Source of the DNA: Candidatus Parcubacteria bacterium
GTDB lineage: Bacteria > Patescibacteriota > Minisyncoccia > Phycocordibacterales > GCA-2747955
Reading direction: 5' to 3'
NCBI GenBank assembly: GCA_027024305.1
Contig: JALVSO010000033.1
Location: forward strand, 1-15,196
DNA length: 15,196 nt
In this document: positions 13,690 through 15,196 of the stretch, in pieces
Layout of the letters: every line of letters starts with the position of its first letter
Position numbering within the stretch: the first letter of the stretch is position 1
Made by a program: the position numbers and the translations under genes
Notes under the pieces: generated by a model
The model's database searches: none
Told to the model about the DNA's origin: nothing
The model's input: only the letters and a program-made list of their open reading frames with translations

Positions 13690-15196
13690 ATGATATATAA
13701 AAAATATATAATTTCAATATTTTTAACAATTTTTATTTTGACAGAGGTAGCTTTTGCTGCTCCACAAGATGATTTTGTAATTAAGGTTCATACAACAAAT
13801 GCAAATGAGAACTTTACTTTTTACACTCTTGATAATGATTATGATGTTGATTGGGATAATGATGGGGTTTTTGATCAGAATAATTTGTCATTAGATGTTA
13901 CATATCAATTCACAAATCCAGGTTATCATATTATTCGTTTTCGTAATTTACAAAATATTCATATTAATAACCAAGCAGATAAAGATAAGTATATTTCTAT
14001 TGAGCAATGAGGGTCTAGTCAATGAGGGCCAGATATGTCTAGGGCATTTAAAGGCGCATCAAATCTTGTTGGGAATTACAGCGACACTCCTGATATGAGT
14101 GAAGTAACGAATATGAGTGGTATGTTTCGTAGCGCTACTTCTTTTAACCAATCTCTCAATAATTGAGATGTCTCTAATGTAACGAATATGAGTGGTATGT
14201 TTCGTAGCGCCACTTCTTTCGATCAGCCTCTTAATAATTGAAACGTGTCAAAGGTAACGAATATGAGCTATATGTTTTCTAATGCTGCCTCATTCAATCA
14301 ACCACTAAATACCTGGGATGTGTCCAAAGTGTCAAATATGAGCTATATGTTTTCTAATGCTGCCTCATTCAATCAACCACTAAATACCTGGGATGTGTCC
14401 AAAGTGTCAAATATGAGTGGTATGTTTCGTAACGCTACTTCTTTTAACCAATCTCTCAATAATTGAAACGTGTCAAAGGTAACGAATATGAGTGGTATGT
14501 TTCGTAACGCTACTTCTTTTAACCAATCTCTCAATAATTGAAACGTGTCAAAGGTAACGAATATGAGATTTATGTTTAGGGATGCCGCCTCATTCAATCA
14601 ATCCCTTGACAATTGAGATGTCTCTAATGTAACGAATATGAGTGGTATGTTTTATGGTAGTACATCATTCAACCAAAGTCTAGATAGTTGAAATGTGATA
14701 AGCGTTACAGACATGTTAGATATGTTTAAAAATGTAATTCTTTCAATTTCAAACTATGATTCAATTTTAAAGGCATGAGACAATCTCACTTTGCAAAATA
14801 ATGTTACATTTAATGCTGGTAATTCAAAATATTGTAGTGCGGCAGCGGATAGGCAGGATATGATTATCACCTATAACTGAACTATTATTGACGGGGGTCA
14901 ATCATGTCCTCCAGTTGCTAATGATGATACAGCTTCAACAACTGAAGATACAGCAGTAACAATTGATGTGTTAGCAAATGATACTGATGATGATGGTAAT
15001 ACAGATATTGATGCTACAAGCGTAGCTATTGTTTCAGGACAAGGCCCAACAAATGGTTCTGTATCTGTAAATTCGACTACAGGAGAAATTATATATACAC
15101 CAAATGCGAACTTTAATGGAACAGATACTTTCCAATATACAGTTGATGATCAAAGCGGAACAACATCTAACGCAGCTACCGTGACTGTGAATGTTA
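13690..15196 (+). CDS. Second DUF285 surface protein, ten in-frame TGA codons, cut by the window end
   Basis: The first 502 codons of a secreted protein that runs off the window. In order: signal peptide (1-24, VAFA before APQDDF); an N-terminal domain like that of the other surface protein (DDFVIKV, DWDNDG); eight DUF285 repeats of exactly 25 residues (about 138-338) with FNQxLNxWxVSxVTNMxxMF; a closing segment (KA-TGA-DNLTLQNNVTFNAGNSKYC, YN-TGA-TIIDGG); then from about 407 a VCBS/Ig-like domain with VANDDTASTTEDT, DVLANDTDDDGN and FNGTDTFQYTV. Trp is TGA ten times and TGG twice. EQ-TGA-GSSQ-TGA aligns with INQWGTGK-TGA of the other protein. A surface or adhesion role is inferred. No Shine-Dalgarno sequence. 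The frame has no TAA or TAG to the window end. Confidence 0.88.
14113..14712 (+). repeat. Eight 75-bp DUF285 repeat units
   Basis: The ATG of each NMxxMF motif recurs every 75 bp (14113, 14188, 14263, 14338, 14413, 14488, 14563, 14638). The units starting at 14263 and 14338 appear identical over 75 bp, as do those starting at 14413 and 14488. This shows recent expansion in whole units of 25 codons that keep the frame. Confidence 0.9.

Noticed and set aside
14113..14712. Selenocysteine or programmed readthrough at TGA
   Set aside because: Too many TGAs, in unrelated genes including essential ones, with no recurring SECIS-like stem after them and with TGG at equivalent positions.
14101..14712. 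CRISPR array in the regularly spaced 75-bp repeats
   Set aside because: The repeats are contiguous, have no unique spacers, and encode the DUF285 motif in frame.
1..15196. Mycoplasma or other Mollicute origin (UGA=Trp and DUF285 are common there)
   Set aside because: MurG, MurC and a peptidoglycan-binding surface protein indicate a cell wall, and the protein style resembles candidate-phyla bacteria.

Overview
The window reads as chromosomal DNA of a bacterium with a small genome and a peptidoglycan wall, most likely a member of the Candidate Phyla Radiation (Patescibacteria). I infer this from the style of MurG, MurC, LOG, RecO, RNHCP and short IF-2, without a search. Its main feature is a genetic code in which UGA is read as tryptophan. 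Under the standard code eight genes fall apart at in-frame TGA codons: tuf, recO, murG, the LOG gene, the nuclease, obg and two large surface-protein genes. By my reading there are 26 such codons. Nearly all sit where the family carries Trp or another aromatic residue, and in the two DUF285 genes TGA and TGG alternate at the same position of otherwise similar repeats. All 13 complete genes end in TAA or TAG. UGA=Gly (NCBI table 25, Gracilibacteria and Absconditabacteria) does not fit; a table-4-like reading does. A Mollicute is unlikely because MurG and MurC are present.

Layout. 1-1898: tuf-rpsJ on the minus strand with a good promoter and hairpins behind it. 1899-4072: murG, an RNHCP zinc-ribbon gene and recO, all minus strand. 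4073-4383: a divergent intergenic region with a 91-bp tandem repeat and promoters in both directions. 4384-5042: ribosomal protein bL25 (plus), converging on a LOG-family gene (minus) across a shared terminator. 5862-6452: a membrane-anchored staphylococcal-type nuclease (plus) whose stop codon overlaps that of the next gene. 6449-8725: a 758-residue surface protein (minus) with DUF285 repeats, two cadherin-like repeats and a peptidoglycan-binding domain. 8785-9759: obg (minus), preceded by about 600 bp holding two extra copies of its 5' end and a family of GC-rich inverted repeats. 10264-12041: a 42-bp palindromic terminator, a small membrane protein gene and murC (minus). 12142-13656: infB (plus). 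13690-end: a second DUF285 surface protein running off the window.

The genes cover translation (EF-Tu, S10, L25, IF-2, Obg), wall synthesis (MurG, MurC), repair (RecO), nucleic-acid breakdown (nuclease) and the cell surface (two large repeat proteins that may act in attachment). Shine-Dalgarno sequences are mostly absent; several -10 boxes lie so close to the ATG that leaderless transcripts are likely. I saw no tRNA, rRNA, CRISPR array or insertion sequence.
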